Assembly (NCBI RefSeq): GCF_015245355.1
Contig: NZ_CP063311.1
Span: 951,313-1,015,312, forward strand
Length of the DNA stretch: 64,000 nucleotides
Direction: 5' to 3'
Source of the DNA: Anabaenopsis elenkinii CCIBt3563
GTDB taxonomy: Bacteria > Cyanobacteriota > Cyanobacteriia > Cyanobacteriales > Nostocaceae
In this document: positions 53,209 through 60,998 of the stretch, piece after piece
Numbering within the stretch: position 1 is the stretch's first letter
Layout: each line of letters opens with the position of its first letter
The notes under the pieces: model-generated
What the model saw: only the letters and a program-made list of their open reading frames with translations
Told to the model about the DNA's origin: nothing
Databases searched by the model: none
Translations under genes and position numbers: made by a program

Positions 53209-53211
53209 CCA
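53188..53211 (+). repeat. Small dispersed repeat covering the response-regulator stop
   Basis: GATAGCGGAGCGTGGCGTTA then GCCA; the reverse complement fits ATGGCTAACGCCACGC-x-GCTATC. It supplies the stop TAG at 53206-53208. Confidence 0.8.
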
Positions 53212-53230
53212 CAGCTGTTAGCAAATAGTT

Positions 53231-55924
53231 ATGACAGAACCGTTTACTGTTTTAATTGTCGATGATTGTCAGGAAGACCGCCAAGCCTATCGTCGTTATT
53301 TACTCCAAGACCAGGAATACATCTACACAGTTATGGAAGAGGAGTCAGGGGAAGGAGCCTTGCAATTGTGTAAGCAGTTTCAACCTGATGCGATTTTATT
53401 AGATTTTCTACTACCAGACTTAGATGGCTTGGAATTTTTGGCAGAATTACAACAGCAGTCACAGAAAATCATACCAGCAGTGATTATGTTAACTGGTTAT
53501 GGTAATGAAACTGTAGCTGTAGCCGCGATGAAAAGTGGTGTTCAAGACTATTTAGTTAAAGGACAAACCACTGGTGAGCGTTTGCGCTCAACGATTCACT
53601 CAGCGATTAAAAATGTGCAACTCAGTCAAGAGCTGCAACGCAGTGAGGAACGTTTCCGCACTTCCATTGAGAATATGCTGGATTGTTTCGGCATTTTTTC
53701 GGCTGTGCGTCACCAGACGGGAGAAATCCTGGGCTTTCGTGTGGATTACATGAACGCCGCAGCTTGTGAATTTAGCCAAATTATATCAGGCGCCCAGGGG
53801 GAATATCTGTGTAACATTCTCCTGAATATGCGCGATAATGGCTTGTTTGATGAATGTTGTGGAGTTGTGGAAACAGGTCAGCCTTTAGAGAAAGAGTCCC
53901 TGGTTTGGACTGCTTGTGACCGGAGACTGCAATCAGCTAAAGTGATTGACATTCGCATCACTAAAATGGGGGATGGCTTCGTTGCTTCTTGGCGAGATGT
54001 CACCGCCAAAAAACAGGCGGAAGACCAATTACGCCACAGTCAGCAGTTTATCGAAGCTATTACCAATACTATACCGGGGATGTTATACGTTTATGATTTA
54101 ATTCAACAGCAGAATATCTATACTAATAATCAATTTACCAAACTGCTTGGTTATACCGCCCAAGAAATTCAGGACATGGGTACTCAGTTGCTCCCATTGT
54201 TAATGCATCCTCAAGATTGGGGACTATTTCCTAGACACCTGCAACTCATCAACTCCGCCGAGGATGGTGAAATTGTCGAATTTGAATACCGGATGCGCCA
54301 CGCCAATGGTCAATGGCGGTGGTTTGTCAGTCGGGATACTGTATTTAAAAGGAGTATTGACGGTTCGCCACGCCAGATTGTGGGTACGGCTTTTGATATC
54401 ACTGGGCGTAAGCAAGTAGAGGAACAGCTGCGTTTAAGTAATGAGCGTTTTCAACTAGCAGCTGCTGCTGTTAATTGCCTAATTTATGACATAGATTTTA
54501 AGAATAATACTGTCAGCAGAACGGAGGGGTTAACCCGAATTTTGGGTTATTCCCTAGCAGAAGCAGATCCCACCCATAAATGGTGGATAGGGAAAATTCA
54601 TCCCGAAGATAGAAAGCGTGTGGGAGAGCAATGGAGAAATGTTCTCACTGAGGGTCAATACTATACGATGGAGTATCGGATACTTCATAAAGACCAGGAG
54701 TATCGCCATATATTAGATCAGGGCATAATTGTCAGAGACCCTTATGGTAAGATTATTATACGAGCCGTAGGCAGTGCTACAGACATTAGCGATCGCAAAG
54801 CCACTGAAACCGCTTTGCGTGACAGTGAGGAACGCTACCGTTATTTATCTAATGCTATTCCACAACTGGTGTGGATTTGCAATCTTGAAGGTGAATACGA
54901 GTATGTAAACCAACAGTGGTGTAAATTTACTGGCCAAACCATTGAGGAAGCCCTAGGTATGGGCTGGAGAAAGGTTATACATTCAGATGATCTCCCCTCA
55001 GCTATCCACTCCTGGATCAAAGCCAGGGAGACAGGAGAAGCTATGAACACGGAAATCCGCTACAGGAAATTTGACGGTAGCTATTGTTGGTACTTAGCCA
55101 GGGGTTTACCAATTAAGAATGACCAAGGACAGGTAATTAAGTGGTTTGGTACTAGCACTGATATAGACCAGCACAAACAATTAGAAGCTGAACGGGATAG
55201 GCTCTTACAGCTAGAACAAGCAGCCAGAACTGCTGCGGAAACAGCTAACCAAACTAAAGATGAGTTTGTGGCTATGGTATCTCATGATTTGCGATCGCCA
55301 CTCAATGCCATTCTTGGTTGGGCTAAACTACTGCGAACTCGTGAACTACCTCGAGATACGGTTGACAGTGCCTTAGAAACCATCGAACGCAGTGCTAAAT
55401 CTCAGTCTAAACTGTTAGAAGACCTGTTAAATATGACCCGTATCCTTCGCGGTCAGATCAAGTTAGAATTTCACCCAGTTAATTTGGTCAGTCTCGTGCA
55501 AGCAGCCTTAGAAGCCGCTTACCCCGATGCCAACCACCAGGGCATTCATTTAGAATCTGTCATCGATGAATCTATTCCCCCTATAGTTGGTGATGCTCAC
55601 CGATTATTACAAGTTTTAGGTAACTTACTTTCTAATGCTATTAAGTTTACCCCATCTGGTGGCACAGTGCAAGTGCGACTAGTAAAAAATGGGGAGTCTT
55701 CAATACTTATCCAAGTCAGTGACACCGGTGTGGGTATTAAACCAGATTTTCTCCCCCACGTGTTTGAAAGATATCATCAAGCCGAGTGCAGTCATCAACA
55801 AACTGGTTTGGGACTGGGTTTAGCGATCGCCCGTCACTTGGTAGAATTACACGGGGGTACTATTGAGGCCTATAGTCCCGGTTCAGGACTAGGGGCTACT
55901 TTTACTATTAAGTTAAATATTTAG
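53231..55924 (+). CDS. Hybrid sensor kinase: receiver, four PAS-type domains, HisKA, HATPase
   Basis: 897 residues. A receiver domain (1-125, phospho-Asp58 in AILLDFLLPDLDG) stands at the N-terminus. Four PAS/PAC units follow (about 140-265, 270-400, 405-530, 535-655), each with the PAC end GTxxDITxRK-type (e.g. GTAFDITGRKQVEEQL, GSATDISDRKATETAL). Then HisKA with MVSHDLRSPLNAILGW (His near 683) and HATPase with NAIKFTPSGG and DTGVGI. A soluble kinase, no membrane segment. It lies 22 bases after the phytochrome response regulator on the same strand, so probably one operon; a phosphorelay between the two systems is inferred. Confidence 0.92.
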   Translation: MTEPFTVLIVDDCQEDRQAYRRYLLQDQEYIYTVMEEESGEGALQLCKQFQPDAILLDFLLPDLDGLEFLAELQQQSQKIIPAVIMLTGYGNETVAVAAMKSGVQDYLVKGQTTGERLRSTIHSAIKNVQLSQELQRSEERFRTSIENMLDCFGIFSAVRHQTGEILGFRVDYMNAAACEFSQIISGAQGEYLCNILLNMRDNGLFDECCGVVETGQPLEKESLVWTACDRRLQSAKVIDIRITKMGDGFVASWRDVTAKKQAEDQLRHSQQFIEAITNTIPGMLYVYDLIQQQNIYTNNQFTKLLGYTAQEIQDMGTQLLPLLMHPQDWGLFPRHLQLINSAEDGEIVEFEYRMRHANGQWRWFVSRDTVFKRSIDGSPRQIVGTAFDITGRKQVEEQLRLSNERFQLAAAAVNCLIYDIDFKNNTVSRTEGLTRILGYSLAEADPTHKWWIGKIHPEDRKRVGEQWRNVLTEGQYYTMEYRILHKDQEYRHILDQGIIVRDPYGKIIIRAVGSATDISDRKATETALRDSEERYRYLSNAIPQLVWICNLEGEYEYVNQQWCKFTGQTIEEALGMGWRKVIHSDDLPSAIHSWIKARETGEAMNTEIRYRKFDGSYCWYLARGLPIKNDQGQVIKWFGTSTDIDQHKQLEAERDRLLQLEQAARTAAETANQTKDEFVAMVSHDLRSPLNAILGWAKLLRTRELPRDTVDSALETIERSAKSQSKLLEDLLNMTRILRGQIKLEFHPVNLVSLVQAALEAAYPDANHQGIHLESVIDESIPPIVGDAHRLLQVLGNLLSNAIKFTPSGGTVQVRLVKNGESSILIQVSDTGVGIKPDFLPHVFERYHQAECSHQQTGLGLGLAIARHLVELHGGTIEAYSPGSGLGATFTIKLNI

Positions 55925-55945
55925 TTAAATATTTAGTTAATTTTT

Positions 55946-57127
55946 TTATTTACTGACCAAAGTTTTAAAATCTTTGATGGAACCCAGGGAATAATTTTCT
56001 AACTTAAAATCAGCAAAAGGTTTATTTGCTAACCTATCTCTTAAGGCTTCATCTAAAATCAGACCTGGTGGTACTTCCTTCACACCAATAATCATGACAC
56101 TTCTTTGGTATGCCGTCAAATCCTGATTTTGATCACAGTCACCTCCTTGAAATTGACCCAGGTTTAACAAGCGATAACCCTTAACACTGGGGGTATTTTC
56201 AAATAACCTAGTTGCTAAACGTTGAATTTGTCGAGAACGTTCTAAAGCCAGGCGTTCCTTGACTCCTATTTTCCCCCCACAGCTAGCAACACCCACAGCA
56301 ATAATTTCACTGGGTGCTTCCATTATTTCCTGTATATTGTCTTGCTGTAATTTTAAGTTTAAAACATCCAGACTAATAATTTCTCCATCATCTTGAACTT
56401 GAAAATTACTACCGGTTACCCATTTATATTTAACCGATAAAACAGCTATATTAAACTGGGCAATTTTACCTTGACTATCCATACCTTCTTGATAAGGGAA
56501 GTAATCAACCGTACCTTTTCTTTGGGGAGATTGTCTTGATGCTGTCAAGGTAGTAAACTGGGGAGAATATATGAATAAAGCGATTAAACCCAGAATCCCC
56601 AGAGAAACTAACAGAGCGGCGAATAGTCTTCCTAAGGGTACTTTCTTTTTCTTTAATGGCGGTGTGGGGGGCACATTGTTAGGTAAAAATTGTTTTAACC
56701 AATCCACTGCATCCCCAGGGGAAAGGAAGGTATTTTGCTGCTCTAGCCACACATCTAAATTAGGCTGCTCCATTGTTTCCATGATCATACAGTGGAGAAT
56801 CAAACCATTGCGAGTTTCATACTGAAAATATTCTTCAAACTTAGGAATAACTGGATTATTTAGAGTTGACAAAATAGAAGCTTCTTGAGAAAATAATTCT
56901 ACTGCTTGGGGATCATTTGATAACTCTTGATTTAAGACCTTAAGGATTTTTGGCGTGTTTTCTGCGGTAGCTGCATAGAGTTTACTAAAACCAGTTTTGT
57001 CACTCAACAAACTGAGCACCCGATAACGTCCTAGTAATTCCAACGAGGAACCGCAACTTTGACAGAACCGGTTTTGATGATTCGGGTGATGAGGTTGAGG
57101 ACAAACTGGATTAATACAAAGGCTCAT
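55946..57127 (-). CDS. 4-Cys-prefix protein with truncated kinase lobe, membrane helix and C-terminal OmpA-like region
   Basis: 393 residues from the ATG at 57127; a TTG at 57133 would add two. Cys-rich prefix CINPVCPQPH and NRFCQSCG (four Cys), then a kinase N-lobe (YRVLSLLSDKTGFSKLYAAT, PKILKVLNQE with the Lys, glycine loop without Gly) that stops near residue 155 without HRD or DFG. A Pro/Lys-rich stretch is followed by one transmembrane helix (FAALLVSLGILGLIALFIYS) and an extracytoplasmic part resembling OmpA-like sugar-binding domains only weakly (GVKERLALERSRQIQRLATR). A catalytically dead kinase remnant used as adaptor is likely. It converges with the hybrid kinase gene. Confidence 0.75.
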   Translation of the reverse strand: MSLCINPVCPQPHHPNHQNRFCQSCGSSLELLGRYRVLSLLSDKTGFSKLYAATAENTPKILKVLNQELSNDPQAVELFSQEASILSTLNNPVIPKFEEYFQYETRNGLILHCMIMETMEQPNLDVWLEQQNTFLSPGDAVDWLKQFLPNNVPPTPPLKKKKVPLGRLFAALLVSLGILGLIALFIYSPQFTTLTASRQSPQRKGTVDYFPYQEGMDSQGKIAQFNIAVLSVKYKWVTGSNFQVQDDGEIISLDVLNLKLQQDNIQEIMEAPSEIIAVGVASCGGKIGVKERLALERSRQIQRLATRLFENTPSVKGYRLLNLGQFQGGDCDQNQDLTAYQRSVMIIGVKEVPPGLILDEALRDRLANKPFADFKLENYSLGSIKDFKTLVSK

Positions 57128-57156
57128 GATCAAATAAAGTCAAAGTTAGGCGGTTT

Positions 57157-57993
57157 TTATTTACGTTCTGCCAGGAATGCTGCTACAGTTCGGTTAAATG
57201 CTTCCGGTTCAGTCAAAAATGGCCAATGATTCCCCGGAACTTGACAAAGGCAAAAGTTTGTTAGATAAGTCTTGTAAGGTTTAATTTGCCAGTTTTGGCG
57301 GTTCAAACCTCGTTCTGGTTGTATGAACAGGGTAGGGGTATCAACGGGGGAAATAAAACCCGGTTCACACATGACATCTGCAAAAATGCGATCGCGTGCG
57401 GCTATAGTAAACTTACTACCCCAACTCCCATCGGCTTTTTGTTCAATTCCGGCTTGAAATACCTTTTGTTGTAAAGTACTCCATCCTTGATATTGTTTTA
57501 ACTGACGCGCTTGTGCTTCAGCTTCTGCGTAACTAGCAAACGGTCCCATACCTTTAAGGAAAGATAGGTAACGGTACAACAGGGGGAAAGTTAACCGCAA
57601 TAAACTAGGCATTTTCCAGATAAAAATCGGGTCAACTAAAACCATACTGCGTAAGCGCTGGGGGTTTTTTCTCGCCCAGATAGCGGCGAGTTTTCCTGTC
57701 CAAGAGTGACTGACCACATGGGTAGAAGACCATCCCAGATGATCCATGAGCGCTTCCAGGTCAGCGATCGCACTTGCAAAGGTATAATCATTTTCTGGCT
57801 TGCTGCTTTCACCATGACCACGCATATCGGGGGCAACTATGTGGTATTGTGAGGCTAGGTCATATCCCAACCTAGACCACACCAAAGCGTTATCAGCTAA
57901 ACCATGCAACAACAGTAAAGGTACTTTTCCTTGTTTCCACTCTAAATAGGAAAGTTCAATATCAGATTTTGATAAGGTGTGACGTAAAGGCAT
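57157..57993 (-). CDS. Alpha/beta hydrolase
   Basis: 278 residues. The strand-turn motif LLLHGLADNALVW (oxyanion side), the nucleophile elbow VSHSWTGKLA (Ser in S-H-S-W-T, a variant elbow), the acid region TLFIQPERGLN and the catalytic His in PGNHWPFLTEPE. No signal peptide, so cytosolic. The substrate is unknown; esterase or haloalkane-type are both possible. The gene shares no operon with the kinase-like gene 23 bases downstream, but may be co-transcribed with it. Confidence 0.85.
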   Translation of the reverse strand: MPLRHTLSKSDIELSYLEWKQGKVPLLLLHGLADNALVWSRLGYDLASQYHIVAPDMRGHGESSKPENDYTFASAIADLEALMDHLGWSSTHVVSHSWTGKLAAIWARKNPQRLRSMVLVDPIFIWKMPSLLRLTFPLLYRYLSFLKGMGPFASYAEAEAQARQLKQYQGWSTLQQKVFQAGIEQKADGSWGSKFTIAARDRIFADVMCEPGFISPVDTPTLFIQPERGLNRQNWQIKPYKTYLTNFCLCQVPGNHWPFLTEPEAFNRTVAAFLAERK

Positions 57994-58089
57994 TGCAACA
58001 AAGGTATAGGGTTATACAACTGTTTACAGTCAACAGTCAACACTCATCATAGATTAGACCATGGCATAACGCAGAGACTGGAGACAAAT

Positions 58090-58275
58090 TTATTTAATTT
58101 TTTTTCTATGTTGAGAGATATACTGATGTAACAGGACAAAAAACATCAATATATAACTGGAATAAATAGCAATACTGAAAGTAACAAATGTAGGTAGATT
58201 CAGTATTTTAATCAGGTTTATGGTGAGAACACTGAAAATTATACTAGCTAAAAAAGCTAATAAATTTTTATTCAC
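58090..58275 (-). CDS. Small membrane protein, unknown
   Basis: 61 residues, GTG start with AGGAGA 7 bases upstream. Two membrane helices (LAFLASIIFSVLTINLIKIL, then FVTFSIAIYSSYILMFFVLL) and a basic tail (HQYISQHRKKIK). No family recognised. The good ribosome-binding site and membrane-protein profile support it. Confidence 0.55.
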   Translation of the reverse strand: MNKNLLAFLASIIFSVLTINLIKILNLPTFVTFSIAIYSSYILMFFVLLHQYISQHRKKIK

Positions 58276-58525
58276 AATATTCTCCTAAATCCTATTTATG
58301 ACCACTTCATCTACTAATAATTTATTCATGAATATGAATACCGTAAACCATGTTACTTATCAAAGCCTTTGGGAGATTATTTAGATTCTTTTTAGAAAAA
58401 AAATACATATTTTCTCAAAATAACTGAGCCTAAAACCTTATTGACTATGAGACTCTACAGATGTTTGTTAGTTACCGTAAAACATTGTTAAATAGTTAAA
58501 TATAATAACCATTGAGGTCGTCAAA

Positions 58526-59194
58526 GTGTTATCAAGTTACCGATCTGCGATTTTTGATATGGATGGTCTGCTGTTTGATACAGAAAGTATTGCTCGATGG
58601 GCTTGGAAACAGGCGCTCAAAAATCATGGCTATATAATGAGCGATAATTTATACAGGTCACTGGTAGGGCGAGACTTATCATGGCGAAAAAAAATACTCA
58701 AAAAAGTTTACGGAGAAAGTTTACCATTTGAGTCCGTGACCATCGAACGTATCGCCATTGGTGATGAGCGGGAACTACGAGAAGGTCTAGCAATGAAACC
58801 GGGGGTTTTAGATTTGCTGCAAAAACTCAATGACCTGGGTATAATCATTAGTTTAGCCACCGGAACTGGACGCACTAGAGCCATCAGACGTTTAACAAAT
58901 GCGGGGATTAACCAATATTTCACTACCATAGTCACCAGCGAAGATGTAGCTGAGGGTAAACCAGCACCAGATATTTTTTTAGAAGTTAGTCACCGGATAA
59001 ACATTCCCCCCGCAGAGTGTATGGTGTTTGAGGACTCATGTGTGGGTGTAAAAGCAGCCTTTGCAGCGGGGATGTGTCCGATTATGGTTCCCGATATTGA
59101 ACAACCATCCCCTGAAATTAGCAGTTTAGCTTATAGAGTTTTCAACTCCCTGGAACAGGTGCAGGAATTATTACCAGGAGCGTTAAAAAATTGA
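58526..59194 (+). CDS. HAD-superfamily phosphatase, beta-phosphoglucomutase-like
   Basis: 222 residues, GTG start with GAGG 9 bases upstream. Motif I FDMDGLLFDTES with both Asp, motif II SLATGTG, motif III GKPAPDIF and motif IV VFEDSCVGVKAA are intact, so active. The cap is of the small helical C1 type. A phosphatase for sugar phosphates or a phosphoglucomutase; the substrate is unknown. It converges with the regulator gene. Confidence 0.85.
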   Translation: MLSSYRSAIFDMDGLLFDTESIARWAWKQALKNHGYIMSDNLYRSLVGRDLSWRKKILKKVYGESLPFESVTIERIAIGDERELREGLAMKPGVLDLLQKLNDLGIIISLATGTGRTRAIRRLTNAGINQYFTTIVTSEDVAEGKPAPDIFLEVSHRINIPPAECMVFEDSCVGVKAAFAAGMCPIMVPDIEQPSPEISSLAYRVFNSLEQVQELLPGALKN

Positions 59195-59228
59195 AAGTTC
59201 TCAGGAAACTAAAACGCCCAAACATGAA

Positions 59229-60377
59229 TTAGGAATTACCTGTAATTGGTTCAATTGTAGCCACTATTTCCCCAGTCTGACTGGTATTATAACCCCCGAT
59301 CGCCTCTAGCTGTGAGAGTACCCGCCGATGTCCTAAGGTACCCAGTAATTTCTGTACAGGGGCTTCATCTAAGTATGGCTTGAGAACAGCTAAGTCGTAT
59401 CTTGATTCTTGTAAAGGGATGAATCCTAAGCCAAAGGCTGCGGCCACAGATGCAGTGCTGATACCAGAGGTCACTTTCCCCGTAGCTACTGCTTGGGCTA
59501 CTTCCAAGTGTCCGTGGAGAATGTGGTCAAATCCCTTGACGGCTGTAAATGGTATATTTGCCTCTTGCAGCGATCGCTCCAATACTTGGCGACTACCTGA
59601 CCCAGCTTCGCGGTTAGCAATGGTGACACCAGGTTGGGCTAAATCTGCAATACTTTTTAATCCTAAGGGATTATGGGGTTGGGTGAGCATCCCCTCTTCC
59701 CAGATACCTAGGTTAATTAACACAGTCGTCGTCTCTTTGATGATAGAACGGATAAAGGGTGTGTTATATTCTCCCGTCTGGGAATCGTACATATGCATAC
59801 CCGCCAGATGAACTTCCCCCCGGCGCAGTCGGTGCAATGCTGTCATACTGTTATCTAAAATCCAGTGTACTCGCAAGTGAGGATGCCAACGTTCCGCTGC
59901 TCGCGCCCATAGGGACAAAGCGGGCGCACAACCTGCCAAAATCACTGTATCATGAAGATTTACCGGTTCATCTAGCAACTGGACGACCATGGTATTTTTA
60001 CCAGGTAGGCGATCGCCTTCCCCATCGGCTGGTATCATTTCAGTACGGAAGGCATCTTGACCAATTAAAGGATGAGCAATCCATTGATTACCGACTTGGG
60101 CTAAAATTAGCCGTAACCCCTCACCTAGGGGTACATTATAGGCTGGTACTGCGGTGATTTCCGGTAAATCTTGCTCTAACCAAAATAAATCTTCTACTTG
60201 ACAACCCAGGGCTTTTGCCAATCGTAGGGCTATAGTAGTGGATGGTGCATATTGTCCTGACTCTACACCGCTAATAGTTTGACGAGTAACGCCAGCCAAA
60301 TTAGCTAAATCTTGCTGACTCATACCCAAGCGGATTCTGGTTTGTTTTAACTTGTTGCGAAGTTGGTCTTTGACCAC
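59229..60377 (-). CDS. XRE-type HTH regulator fused to periplasmic-binding-protein-like domain (molybdate-linked)
   Basis: 382 residues. An N-terminal XRE helix-turn-helix (MSQQDLANLAGVTRQTISGV, about 19-38) is joined to a ligand-binding PBP-like fold (about 85-370) with LILAQVGNQWIAHPLIG and GSGSRQVLERSL. This is the type annotated as a molybdate-binding transcriptional regulator. It lies divergent from mop with modBC and modA beyond, which supports a role in molybdenum control. It may sense molybdate or tungstate directly. Direct evidence of the ligand is lacking. Confidence 0.8.
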   Translation of the reverse strand: MVKDQLRNKLKQTRIRLGMSQQDLANLAGVTRQTISGVESGQYAPSTTIALRLAKALGCQVEDLFWLEQDLPEITAVPAYNVPLGEGLRLILAQVGNQWIAHPLIGQDAFRTEMIPADGEGDRLPGKNTMVVQLLDEPVNLHDTVILAGCAPALSLWARAAERWHPHLRVHWILDNSMTALHRLRRGEVHLAGMHMYDSQTGEYNTPFIRSIIKETTTVLINLGIWEEGMLTQPHNPLGLKSIADLAQPGVTIANREAGSGSRQVLERSLQEANIPFTAVKGFDHILHGHLEVAQAVATGKVTSGISTASVAAAFGLGFIPLQESRYDLAVLKPYLDEAPVQKLLGTLGHRRVLSQLEAIGGYNTSQTGEIVATIEPITGNS

Positions 60378-60528
60378 GTTTTAGGCGTTCAGTTTTTGTG
60401 GTTTCTTCTTTAAAATAGCGCGAAATGGTGATGATTGTGTTGATGTGATGCGATCTGCAGCAGCGCTGGCGCTATCGCCCCGGAAACATTATTTACTACT
60501 TAGCCTTAAAATCCAATTTTCCAGACCA

Positions 60529-60567
60529 GTGAGGATGCAGGTATTTTTGCTTTAATTGAATCCTCAC
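60529..60567. promoter_or_regulatory. Inverted repeat in the regulator-mop divergent region
   Basis: GTGAGGAT (60529-60536) and ATCCTCAC (60560-60567), 23 bases apart, just upstream of the mop promoter. It may be an operator of the adjacent regulator; no binding data. Confidence 0.3.
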
Positions 60568-60604
60568 ACCCATTCTTAGTTTTTCGCAAGCAAATATAAC
60601 ACTA

Positions 60605-60613
60605 TGCTATAAT
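60605..60613 (+). promoter_or_regulatory. Extended -10 promoter of mop
   Basis: TGCTATAAT: a perfect TATAAT (60608-60613) with the extended -10 TG. No -35 match at the right spacing. It places the start of transcription near 60620, some 50 bases upstream of the mop ATG. Confidence 0.5.
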
Positions 60614-60668
60614 ACTTGCCTAAATGTACTTCATTGAGTCAACAAGAGGAGTGAAAAAGGAGTGAAAA

Positions 60669-60878
60669 ATGAAAATTAGCGCACGTAATTCTCTAAAAGG
60701 TAAAGTCAAGGAAGTGACACCTGGAGCCGTTAATGCAGAAATTGTGATTGAAATTGTACCTGGAGTTGAAGTTACCTCAATTATCACTAAGTCCTCGTTT
60801 GAAAAGCTTGGTGTAGAAGTTGGTAAAGAAGTCTATGCGGTAGTCAAAGCAACGGATGTTCTGATTGGTATTGAATAA
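60669..60878 (+). CDS. mop: Molybdenum-pterin/molybdate-binding protein Mop (TOBE domain)
   Basis: 69 residues, a single TOBE domain: KISARNSLKGKVKEVTPGAV, NAEIVIEIVPGVEVTSIITK and SSFEKLGVEVGKEVYAVVKA, TDVLIGIE. Mop proteins bind and store molybdate as hexamers. The ATG is preceded by two GGAGTGAAAAA copies, giving two potential ribosome-binding sites. It is divergent from the regulator and convergent with modBC, and a strong terminator follows. Confidence 0.93.
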   Translation: MKISARNSLKGKVKEVTPGAVNAEIVIEIVPGVEVTSIITKSSFEKLGVEVGKEVYAVVKATDVLIGIE

Positions 60879-60967
60879 AATTCCGGAAAAACTTCCTAAT
60901 GAGGTCTTTAGTCCTCCTTGTTTACGGCCAAAATTCACTGAAATACTATGTTTCCAGCTTGTATCTC

Positions 60968-60998
60968 ATCCCCAGTAAAATATCACTGGGGATTTTTT
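60968..60998 (+). terminator. Terminator of mop
   Basis: ATCCCCAGT / ACTGGGGAT stem (60968-60976 / 60985-60993) followed by TTTTT, ending right at the modBC stop codon. Confidence 0.85.

Noticed and set aside
54298-54310. CCACGCCAATGG in the hybrid kinase gene as another dispersed repeat
   Set aside because: It encodes the normal PAS motif RHANGQW and lacks the rest of the repeat.
60553-60570. TCCTCACACC resembles the core of the cyanobacterial Yfr1 small RNA
   Set aside because: The conserved ACTCCTCACAC is not complete, and flanking stem-loops and genomic context do not fit.
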